The notes below the pieces were generated by a model. The model saw only the letters and a list, made by a program, of their open reading frames with translations. It ran no database searches and was not told the origin of the DNA. The position numbers and the translations under genes were made by a program. Below, piece by piece: positions 18,377 to 25,267 of a DNA stretch of 64,000 nt. The stretch covers positions 62,001 to 126,000 of the forward strand of contig NZ_JANHDI010000009.1 of assembly GCF_024494595.1 (NCBI RefSeq). Reading direction: 5' to 3'. This DNA comes from Halobellus rarus. GTDB taxonomy: Archaea; Halobacteriota; Halobacteria; Halobacteriales; Haloferacaceae. How positions within the stretch are numbered: position 1 is the stretch's first letter; the number at the start of each line of letters is the position of its first letter.

Positions 18377-18857
18377 AAGGATCGATTGAATCCACTCCGA
18401 AAAAAAGCCACGCCAATGGTTCAGAACAGTTTTCAAGGCTCGACACCCGACCGATAACACGAAAGACGATAGTAGTCAGTGTCTATGCACTCGGAGTACT
18501 ACTGATCAGCCTGTTTCTGCGTGAATTATACTGGAATGGCCCACAAGATAGCACATCACCATTACGAGGCACAGCAACACGGCTTCTCTGGCGGACAGTG
18601 ACCGGAACTGTGTCGGTCGGACTCAGACTGTGGCTTCGGCAAACTGATCTCTGATACACCCATCACGAAGGATACCGTACTGAGCAGTTCGATGCCGGCG
18701 TTCTGAGCGGTATGCGCTTTGTATCTCGAACAGTCCTCAGAACATCTCGGGGAGCTAGCAGAAATCTCAGTAGTCAACAAGCACACGCGTTCTAACGGTT
18801 GGTTCTCCGGTAAACCCGTGAAAATAACACGGTGTGAGGAGTAGAAACCCGACTTAT
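18377..18857. other. Intergenic region, possible membrane-protein scrap
   Basis: About 480 bases without a confident gene. On the plus strand the frame ending at 18657 stays open and contains a hydrophobic run (VYALGVLLISLFLREL) but has no start codon, so it may be a fragment of a lost membrane protein. Nothing else was recognised. Confidence 0.3.
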
Positions 18858-19200
18858 AGAACATAGGATAGGGTCTAAATATCTCTCGTAGTCTCTCCGT
18901 CGTTCTGCTTTATCCGCCGCTGATCCCTTGTCGTAGTGCTTGTCCAACACCCGACCACTCATATTCGCCCGGTCACCGGTCACATCTTAGGTTGACCGGC
19001 ATTTCGAGCAGCAGTCACGTATCCTCGTCGAAGCGCGTGGGGGGACACTGAAGCCGGACACCCGTAGGCGGTGTTCCAACCAGTGTGCTCGCACGTCTCG
19101 GGATGCTTTTCGACCGGACAAGTGCCTTGTAGAAGCACGGTTTTACGTCTGTACCTCCCCGCCAAATGGCGGCAGTCTGTGTAGCTGTCCCGCAGATGTA
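18858..19200 (-). pseudogene. C-terminal remnant of a tyrosine recombinase (integrase)
   Basis: The minus strand encodes, in broken frames, the catalytic end of a haloarchaeal integrase: a zinc-like CPVEKHPETCEHTG stretch, CPASVSPHALRRGYVT (the HxxR motif) and, after a frame change near 18983, SGRVLDKHYDKGSAADKAER with the active-site Tyr context. A second frame change is likely near 19140. The N-terminal core and the first catalytic Arg are missing. It lies just left of the first IS6 copy, so insertion and deletion there probably destroyed it. Confidence 0.7.
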
Positions 19201-19247
19201 TTTATAAAGAGGCACTCCTTAGTGTATGATACCGAAGCGAAATGGTC

Positions 19248-19936
19248 GTGTTTAGTTACGGATGAAGAGTGAGGCGGAATGATTTCTTGGTGCTCTATGC
19301 CAGAAATCGCCCGCCCCAGCGGATGTACGGACTGGATTGATTCGGATTTTGTGGAGCGACAGCGGACACCCGAGCGTGCGATGAAGCTCGGTATTCAACT
19401 GCAGTTAGCGGGACTGTCGCTGTCGAATACCGTCTCTATTCTCGAAGAGGTGGGTGTCGAGCGATCGCATAAAGCAATCCACGATTGGGTACAAAAGGCC
19501 GATCTACAGCCCACAGATGGGCGAAGCCCGAATCACGTTGCGCTCGACGAGACTGTGATTTGAATTAATGACGAGCAATTCTGGCTGTACGCTGCGGCTG
19601 ATCCCGATACGAATGACCGACTGCATCTACGGCTCTTTTCAACGACGACGACCGCATTAACCGAGATTTTCCTGCGTGAACTTCGTCAGAAATACGATGT
19701 CGAATCTGCCGTGTTTCTGGTCGATGGCGCTCAACACCTCCAAACTGCGCTGGCCAGATCCGGGCTCCGTTTTCAAACTGAACGGACTGGAAATCGGAAC
19801 GCCATCGAACGGATTTTCCGCGAGTTCAAGCGCCGAACTTCCTCGTTCTCAAACTGCTTCAGTCACGTTGAGCCACAAACCGCCGAAAATTGGCTCCAAG
19901 CATTTGCTGCCTGGCTCAATGCTCCAAACTAAACAC
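19248..19936 (+). mobile_element. IS6-family insertion sequence, inactivated copy
   Basis: A 689-base element delimited by the inverted ends GTGTTTAGT and ACTAAACAC; the similarity extends outwards to GGTC/GACC, so the true ends may be 3-4 bases further out. It matches the intact copy at 46525-47213 over its length. The 8 bases on each side differ, so no target duplication is visible, which suggests later recombination or an adjacent deletion. Its right end abuts a TnpB gene fragment. Confidence 0.8.
19279..19932 (+). pseudogene. IS6-family transposase with one in-frame stop
   Basis: The frame reads straight through from ATG to the terminal LNAPN stop except for one TGA at 19561-19563. In the intact copy the same codon is CGA (Arg in MIRINDQQF), so a single C-to-T change broke the gene. 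The rest has the DDE transposase layout: ALDETVI (first D), VFLVDGAQHL (second D) and RNAIERIFREFKRRT (catalytic E). An N-terminal helix-turn-helix (SLSNTVSILEEVGVERS) is present. It could be moved in trans by the intact copy. Confidence 0.85.
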
Positions 19937-19941
19937 GACCC

Positions 19942-20100
19942 AAAGAGAAGGGCGAACGCTGTTGTCCACCCGGATACTGGGGCAACGAAGAGGGCGGTCG
20001 GACACTCCGCACGTTCATCCGAAACGACCAGTACACGCTGGAGATGGGCGACCGCTCACGCCTCGAAATCCCGGTTGGGAAAGAACTCAAAGAGAAGTAC
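19942..20100 (+). pseudogene. Fragment of an IS200/IS605-type TnpB protein
   Basis: The frame encodes [20 protein letters not shown] followed by [20 protein letters not shown], which corresponds to the central part of haloarchaeal TnpB/OrfB (RNA-guided nuclease ancestor). It begins at the right end of the IS6 copy and ends near 20100, where similarity switches to a Doc-type toxin on the other strand. Both ends are therefore recombination breakpoints. Confidence 0.6.
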
Positions 20101-20253
20101 GACCGCGGCTTCGTCAGTTGCGAAGCGGTGCAAGAGGGCCCGAATTTCATCACTGTACTCAAACGTGTACCCGTCCGTCATATAGAAAACGACCACCGTT
20201 CGGATCGCTGTTCGTTTGTTCCCGTCGACGAATGGATGCTCCGCAACAAGCAG
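20101..20253 (-). pseudogene. Fragment of a Doc/Fic-family toxin
   Basis: On the minus strand the frame gives [20 protein letters not shown] and then [17 protein letters not shown]. HPFxDGNKRTA is the signature Fic/Doc active-site motif, so this is the second half of a death-on-curing toxin. The first half is missing and a stop sits just upstream of the motif. It lies directly downstream of the MazF-like gene, on the same strand. Confidence 0.68.
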
Positions 20254-20258
20254 TCACC

Positions 20259-20600
20259 TCAAGACGAAATATAGTCGATCAACCGGCTGGCCACGTCGTC
20301 AGTTCGTTCGTCGACGAGAGAGGTCAGGTAGTGCTCGACATCGGCAGCACTGTTGAGGGTCACGAGCGACCACGGAAGCACGTGACTTCGCTCACCAAGT
20401 GGGTCGCCCTCGTAGTCGTCGTCTCGGAGTGGGAGTGCCTCCTCGTGGTAGGTCTTCGTGGAGAGTAGAACAGTAATGAGTTGGGTACCGTGGTTCGGGA
20501 GTTGAGGCGCTCCCAGAATGAGCATCGGGCGACCTTTCTTCGAGAGCGGGTCACTCGCCCAGACGATGTCGCCACGTTCCAACTCCTCGAACGCAGTCAC
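20259..20600 (-). CDS. MazF/PemK-family toxin
   Basis: A 113-residue protein with the PemK/MazF endoribonuclease layout: [12 protein letters not shown] near the N-terminus (the start of the beta barrel), [10 protein letters not shown] with the conserved Arg-Pro, ITVLLSTK and [10 protein letters not shown]. The family cleaves mRNA. Its ATG overlaps the stop of the upstream winged-helix gene by 4 bases (ATGA), the standard toxin-second order of type II toxin-antitoxin pairs. The C-terminal third ([16 protein letters not shown]) is helical. Confidence 0.82.
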   Translation of the reverse strand: MTAFEELERGDIVWASDPLSKKGRPMLILGAPQLPNHGTQLITVLLSTKTYHEEALPLRDDDYEGDPLGERSHVLPWSLVTLNSAADVEHYLTSLVDERTDDVASRLIDYISS

Positions 20601-20956
20601 TGTACTTCTTCCATCTCGTCGGTTTGGAGGTCCTCGAGACGCTCCTCACCGTATTGTTCGTCTGCAGTCTCGTAGTGTCGGTGGAGTCGGTAGGCCGACT
20701 GGAGCCGTTCCTTGTTGTCCGTGATCGCCCAGTACGGGCGCTTGTGCCGTACGAGCCCGCGTTCCTTCAATCGCGAGAGAATCGCACTGACGGCGTCTGT
20801 ATCCAGCCCGAGTTGCTCGGCGATCGTTGCCGCCTTCCACGCCCTGTCGTTATTCTTGTCGAGAAACAGCACGATCCGCTCGGTATCATTCCGTTCCTCG
20901 AATTCGTCGGCGTCAGCGTTCTCGAACTCGTCGATATCGATGGTGCCGCTCGACAT
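20597..20956 (-). CDS. Winged-helix protein, probable antitoxin of the MazF-like toxin
   Basis: A 119-residue acidic protein with a MarR-like winged helix at residues 28-75 (ERIVLFLDKN, then AATIAEQLGLDTDAVSAILS and RLKERGLVRHKRPYWAI). The first 25 residues (DIDEFENADADEFEE) and the last 35 are acidic, the latter being a likely toxin-binding tail. It overlaps the MazF-like gene. As with other antitoxins it may repress its own promoter. The use of a winged helix in place of MazE/AbrB is notable. Confidence 0.75.
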   Translation of the reverse strand: MSSGTIDIDEFENADADEFEERNDTERIVLFLDKNNDRAWKAATIAEQLGLDTDAVSAILSRLKERGLVRHKRPYWAITDNKERLQSAYRLHRHYETADEQYGEERLEDLQTDEMEEVQ

Positions 20957-21045
20957 AGACTAGTGTTGGGACTGTTGGAAAATAGTTGTTTGGTATGTTT
21001 GTTACCGTGGACGGGTGTTTCCGTGCCCAGAAATGCGGGAGGGGG

Positions 21046-21330
21046 TCACTCCGCTGGCGTTGCGACGAGATGTTCCTCGAGGTCACGCGTCCAGTGCGTG
21101 GCGGGCCTACCGGAGCTACAGCGGTCGCACAGTTGTAACGGCCCGTCGAGATGCTCACGCGAGGAGTCACGATCGTATTCCTCGGCTTGATTCACATATC
21201 GGAGCGGGTGTTCGTCGTCCAGTTCCTGTGCGTTGTATGTGATGTGGAGTTTGGGGATGTAGGATTTGAGGGTGTCTTTCGCTTGGTACGTCAAGTTGTA
21301 CGGCGTCACCACGTTATTCGTGGCGCTCAT
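21046..21330 (-). CDS. Hypothetical protein, possibly a mobile-element remnant
   Basis: A 94-residue open frame starting MSATNNVVTPYNLTYQAK with one CDRC motif near residue 68. Some segments (ITYNAQELDDEHPLRYVNQ) recall N-terminal parts of IS200/IS605 accessory proteins, but I cannot confirm a family. Codon use is less biased than neighbouring genes. No obvious promoter. Could be a real small gene or part of the debris around the toxin-antitoxin locus. Confidence 0.35.
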   Translation of the reverse strand: MSATNNVVTPYNLTYQAKDTLKSYIPKLHITYNAQELDDEHPLRYVNQAEEYDRDSSREHLDGPLQLCDRCSSGRPATHWTRDLEEHLVATPAE

Positions 21331-21482
21331 CGTCGTACAGTTCTGCTCGAATACGCTCAGTTGTGATCGGAAGCTGGATGAAATACAGGGTCACAGCCAA
21401 AAAATTGTGTTCTGATGGAGCAGATACTTCAAGACGGTCCGTTGGCCTCACGAGCGGCCAACGCGACTCTGCGGCCGGTCGC

Positions 21483-22352
21483 TCACACCGTCTCTTCACG
21501 CTGAATGAAGAGTACGCTAGCTACGACGAGCGTGCCGCCGACGACCGTGACGACTGAAACGGGCTCTCCCAACACTAATGCCCCCAAGCCGACGGTCACG
21601 CCCGGCTCGGCGGTGCTGATGACGCTCGCTCGACTCGCACCGATCTTAGCGATGCCAGCGAAGAACGTGAGTACAGGGACTACTGTCGCCAGAATCGCGA
21701 TCCCGAGGACCGCCCCCCACGCTGTTGGGGTATTCGGTATTGTCAACGACCCCGTTCCGGCACCGAACACGAGGAAGCTGAGGGCGGCCGACGGCAACAC
21801 GAAGGCAGTCAGCGTCTCTGCGGGAACCGTCGTGAGCGCGCGCTGGCTGACGAGGATGTAAAACGAATACGCACACGCCGCTCCGAGGACGACGACGACG
21901 CCGCGCGGGTCCACACCGGCCGGATCGACGCCGGTGATGAGTGCGACGCCGCCGATCGAGAGCACTAATGCGGCGACCAGCGGCGGCGTCACGCGATCGG
22001 GATGGACGACCGCGGTGAGGACGACGACGAACGCCGGATACGTGTAGAGGACGATCGCGACCATCCCGGCGGTCATAAACTCGAGGCCGAAGAAATACAG
22101 CGCGCTTTGGGTCGCGTACCCGCCTGCACCGAGCGCGAAGGCGATCGCGATGATCCGTCTGCTCGGAATTTGCAGTCGTCCGCGCGACCAAAGAATAGGC
22201 CAAATGATCACCGAAGCGAGTGCGAACCGGAGCGCGAGCACCGTGGGTATCGATAGCTCCTCCTCGGCGGCAATGACGCCGAAAATCCCCAGCGTCCCGA
22301 ACCCGACCGCGGAGATGACTACAAGTGCGATTCCGACCGTCTCATCGTCCAT
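21483..22352 (-). CDS. EamA/DMT-family transporter
   Basis: A 289-residue membrane protein with ten hydrophobic spans in two EamA repeats (about 8-140 and 150-285). The second repeat has the diagnostic AEPGVTVGLGALVLGEP block. The DMT superfamily exports metabolites such as amino acids; substrate not determinable here. The gene stands alone on its strand, with AT-rich DNA upstream. Confidence 0.88.
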   Translation of the reverse strand: MDDETVGIALVVISAVGFGTLGIFGVIAAEEELSIPTVLALRFALASVIIWPILWSRGRLQIPSRRIIAIAFALGAGGYATQSALYFFGLEFMTAGMVAIVLYTYPAFVVVLTAVVHPDRVTPPLVAALVLSIGGVALITGVDPAGVDPRGVVVVLGAACAYSFYILVSQRALTTVPAETLTAFVLPSAALSFLVFGAGTGSLTIPNTPTAWGAVLGIAILATVVPVLTFFAGIAKIGASRASVISTAEPGVTVGLGALVLGEPVSVVTVVGGTLVVASVLFIQREETV

Positions 22353-22664
22353 ACACCAACGCTGTGACCGGGTTTCAAAACGCTACTGATCTAGAAGCTC
22401 GTTCTTCCAGTTCTGGTATCAATCGAGTAGGCCAGCGGTCGGGCATTCGGCACCGGAGCGCGGTCTCGTCGTCTAATTCTCACCGGTCTCGGGCGAGGAA
22501 TAATATCTATGCTAGCATACCCCCCTCAAGGTTTGGCAACGGGCACAGAGGCTCCGAGTTCGGACGTAGACTCACCTGTAGAACTACGCCATCGCTAATG
22601 TGACTTGCCTTCTCAGTGCGAGGCGTTGCTCCGCAGAAGGCACAGCCGGCAAGCGTCTATTTCA
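22353..22664. other. Intergenic region
   Basis: About 310 bases between the DMT transporter and a small hypothetical gene. A 29-codon frame starting at 22509 (MLAYPPQGL) is too short to support. I see nothing else. Confidence 0.3.
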
Positions 22665-22955
22665 TTATCGTCCTCTCGCGTTGGTGTCGCGAGCGGCGGT
22701 CCAACCTCGATGGAAGACCGCGAGTTGGAGAATTGAGTCGAATGCTTCGTCGCTTGGCTCGTGGACGAGGACCCGTTCGTCGGGAATTGGAGTGACGACA
22801 TCGTCGTCTACCAGGACATTGACGAGAGTATGGGCCCGCCCGTCGTCAATATCTGCTACTGCGACGCGGGCGGCATCTTGATCCTGTGCGACGAGTTCCG
22901 CTTCAAACCGTTCGTGGTCGGCTGATGCATCGTCAAGTGCGTCTGTACCAGGCAT
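22665..22955 (-). CDS. Small conserved-looking haloarchaeal protein of unknown function
   Basis: From the ATG at 22955 the product is 96 residues (MPGTDALDDASADHERFE...). It has a compact beta-rich core (VAVADIDDGRAHTLVNVLVD) and a C-terminal helix (SDEAFDSILQLAVFHRG). The acidic composition and lack of low-complexity sequence suggest a real gene. I do not recognise the family with confidence. The longer start at 23033 would add Arg/Gly-rich sequence and is not favoured. Confidence 0.5.
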   Translation of the reverse strand: MPGTDALDDASADHERFEAELVAQDQDAARVAVADIDDGRAHTLVNVLVDDDVVTPIPDERVLVHEPSDEAFDSILQLAVFHRGWTAARDTNARGR

Positions 22956-23078
22956 GGGAATCACGTTGGCGCGTATTGACGCGCCTCGCCCTCCCGGGCG
23001 CGTACAAACTCCTCGCTGCTCCGGTTTAACCAACGATGCGGAGGACTACGGTTCTGTGTTGGTTAATTTGTGGTGGGT

Positions 23079-23501
23079 TCAGAACTGATGAACGGGCTTC
23101 ACTCGGAACGTATCTGGGTCACCGTTCGGCATCTCGTTGGTTCGATCCGAGGACGACTGCGAGAGTCGGTTGACCAGTTCGTCGCGAACCGCTTCACGGC
23201 TGACTGTTGTTTCGCGCCAGCCGAGACGTTTGTCGAAATACCGCTTCTGGAACCGCTGGCCGACGTCGTCGACGGCGATGAATTGTGTCCGCTTCACTCC
23301 CGCAACGCTCATCGAGACGAACTCGGCCCCGACGTGTTCGTGGGTGAGCTCGACGAGTGCGCACTCGACAAAAGAGACGATGCCAGTCGGACTTCTGTTG
23401 TGCGGGAGCGTCAGTTCGAGATCTGCCCACGGTTCTTCGCTCGGTTGTTTAGTGTACTCGCCATTGAGTCGTGATCGCTGTTGCTCGTGTTCGGAAGACA
23501 T
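23079..23501 (-). CDS. Hypothetical protein
   Basis: A 140-residue protein from the ATG at 23501 (MSSEHEQQRS). The centre reads as alternating strands (FVECALVELTHEHVGAEFV, KRTQFIAVDDVGQRFQKRYF) and the C-terminus is a charged helix. Composition is typical of halophilic proteins, and the shorter start follows an AT-rich stretch. No family recognised; no clear operon partner. Confidence 0.5.
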   Translation of the reverse strand: MSSEHEQQRSRLNGEYTKQPSEEPWADLELTLPHNRSPTGIVSFVECALVELTHEHVGAEFVSMSVAGVKRTQFIAVDDVGQRFQKRYFDKRLGWRETTVSREAVRDELVNRLSQSSSDRTNEMPNGDPDTFRVKPVHQF

Positions 23502-24251
23502 GGTTGTTGAGTGGGTGCTACGACGGCTCCCTCGCCCCTCCCGGGGGGCGACAAACTCCACCGCGGATCGCATCATTACTCAGTAAGTGAATTCTGATAT
23601 ATCGGCTAGAGACGCTCGTCGTTTGATGGCCCCTCGGCCGGAGAGAGCCAGCGGCGTTTGCACCGGTGTACCCTAGCCTTCCTTTGGATGATTTTGGGGG
23701 TGCAGAGAGTGTCGAAACAGGCGTAGGTTGGACAAGAGGGCCGTCGGGCAGTTTTCAGGCGGTGATGATGACTTCGACGAACTACAAAATCCGGTTGTTG
23801 GTGAGAATTGTGCTTGACGAGGTGGTGATACCCTTGAATTCGAAAGATAGAGGGTCACATAGAGATCGGACTTGGGAAATATCGAACCAAATAATCAATG
23901 GCTCGTTTGGTGTTTCTGCCGATTATTTTTCCGAAAATGCCGAAGTAACGCGATACAAGCCCTGAAAAGTGCGTGACGGGATTTTAGATGCGTCGTGTAC
24001 CCCTCTTTCAGAGAAGTATCTGCTATCTGACAATTTCTTTTCTAAGGTCGATATCTGGAGAGGGTCTGGTTTTATCAAAACTCTCAAAATCGGACGATAA
24101 TACTCGTGGCTATCGACGTGAGATCTTATATTGACCGCGGGAGACTCCTTCGGGAATCTGCGTACATCTGAACCGAAGTATATGATATCAACGAGGATGT
24201 GCTACTCCCACCCTTGATGTGGCTACCGGACGAACTCGGTATTATCTACTG
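23502..24251. other. Intergenic region without a supported gene
   Basis: A 750-base, increasingly AT-rich stretch. A 99-codon plus-strand frame (23666-23965) lacks halophilic composition and any recognisable motif, so I do not call it. The last 100 bases before 24252 contain TATA-like AAGTATATGATAT, a possible promoter for the Usp gene. Confidence 0.4.
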
Positions 24252-25109
24252 ATGTTCAATACCATCCTCGTCCCGACCGATGGAAGTGACTGTGCGCAGG
24301 CAGCCGTCGGGTACGCCGCAGACCTGGCGAGACGCTATGACGCGAGAGTACACGCGCTCTGTGTGGTCGATTCCAGAACGCTCGAAAATGCCCCCCAGTA
24401 CGACCAAATCAAGAAAGAACGTGAGGAGGTTGCTGAAAGGACCTGCAATGATATCTCTGTGAGTGGCGTCCCAGTTGAACAAGCCGTCCGTACTGACGTC
24501 CCCCACAAGGCGATTCTTCGATATACAACTGAACAGGACATCGACCTCGTCGTCATGGGGACCCACGGCCGAACCGGCGTCGAACGGTATCTGCTCGGGA
24601 GTGTCACCGAGAAGGTCGTCCGACTCTCTGATGTGCCAGTGTTGACGGTCAAGGCGGAAGACGACGGCGAGGTCACGTACCCCTACACCGACATCTTGGT
24701 GCCGACCGATGGGAGTGAAGGGGCTGGGGCCGCTATTGGCTCCGCTGTCGATGTCGCCAGCACCTACGGTGCTCGCCTCCATGCCCTCTCGGTCATCGAT
24801 ACGATGGCGATGGGCGTTGATGTCCGTTCAGGTGCAATCCTCGAATCACTCGAAGAGTCGGCCCAATCCGCGGTAGAAACCATCGAGGAGCAAGCTACCG
24901 AAGCATCCGTGTCTGCGGTCGAAACTGCGATAGAACACGGGAATCCCTACCGAGGGATTCGGTCCTACGTTGAGGAGCACGATATTGATCTCGTCGTGAT
25001 GGGCACCCACGGACGCAGTGGCATCGAGCGATACCTCCTGGGAAGCGTCGCCGAAAAGACTGTGCGCACGTCACCAGTTCCCGTAATGACTGTTCGTCAG
25101 CCAGAGTGA
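24252..25109 (+). CDS. Tandem universal stress protein (two Usp domains)
   Basis: A 285-residue protein with two Usp domains. Each starts with the ILVPTDGS strand-loop (residues about 5 and 151) and ends with the ATP-binding signature: GTHGRTGVERYLLGSVTEKV (near 106) and GTHGRSGIERYLLGSVAEKT (near 251), i.e. G-2x-G-9x-GS. The family binds ATP and responds to stress or energy status. The ATG at 24252 (MFNTILVP) is chosen because the first domain begins immediately there. It is 160 bases upstream of a P-type ATPase on the same strand, and two further usp genes next to ATPases in this region are decayed. Confidence 0.9.
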   Translation: MFNTILVPTDGSDCAQAAVGYAADLARRYDARVHALCVVDSRTLENAPQYDQIKKEREEVAERTCNDISVSGVPVEQAVRTDVPHKAILRYTTEQDIDLVVMGTHGRTGVERYLLGSVTEKVVRLSDVPVLTVKAEDDGEVTYPYTDILVPTDGSEGAGAAIGSAVDVASTYGARLHALSVIDTMAMGVDVRSGAILESLEESAQSAVETIEEQATEASVSAVETAIEHGNPYRGIRSYVEEHDIDLVVMGTHGRSGIERYLLGSVAEKTVRTSPVPVMTVRQPE

Positions 25110-25267
25110 ACCAGCGGTCAGGAATAGCTCTTGGTCTGTCTCACAGCGTAGAATCTGCCGTTCTCAACACTGACTCCGTTCTGAACCGCCCCTCTGGTCG
25201 AAGGACACGCTACTTCTGTACTCGACACTGACCACTAAGTCGTCCCCCGGCGTACTTCCAGTAACAA

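Noticed and set aside
18562-18864. 100-codon minus-strand frame rich in Cys and Ser
   Set aside because: It overlaps the integrase remnant, lacks acidic bias and shows no recognisable pattern.
23666-23965. 99-codon plus-strand frame as a gene
   Set aside because: Non-halophilic composition, no motif, no promoter; the region also has no partner genes.
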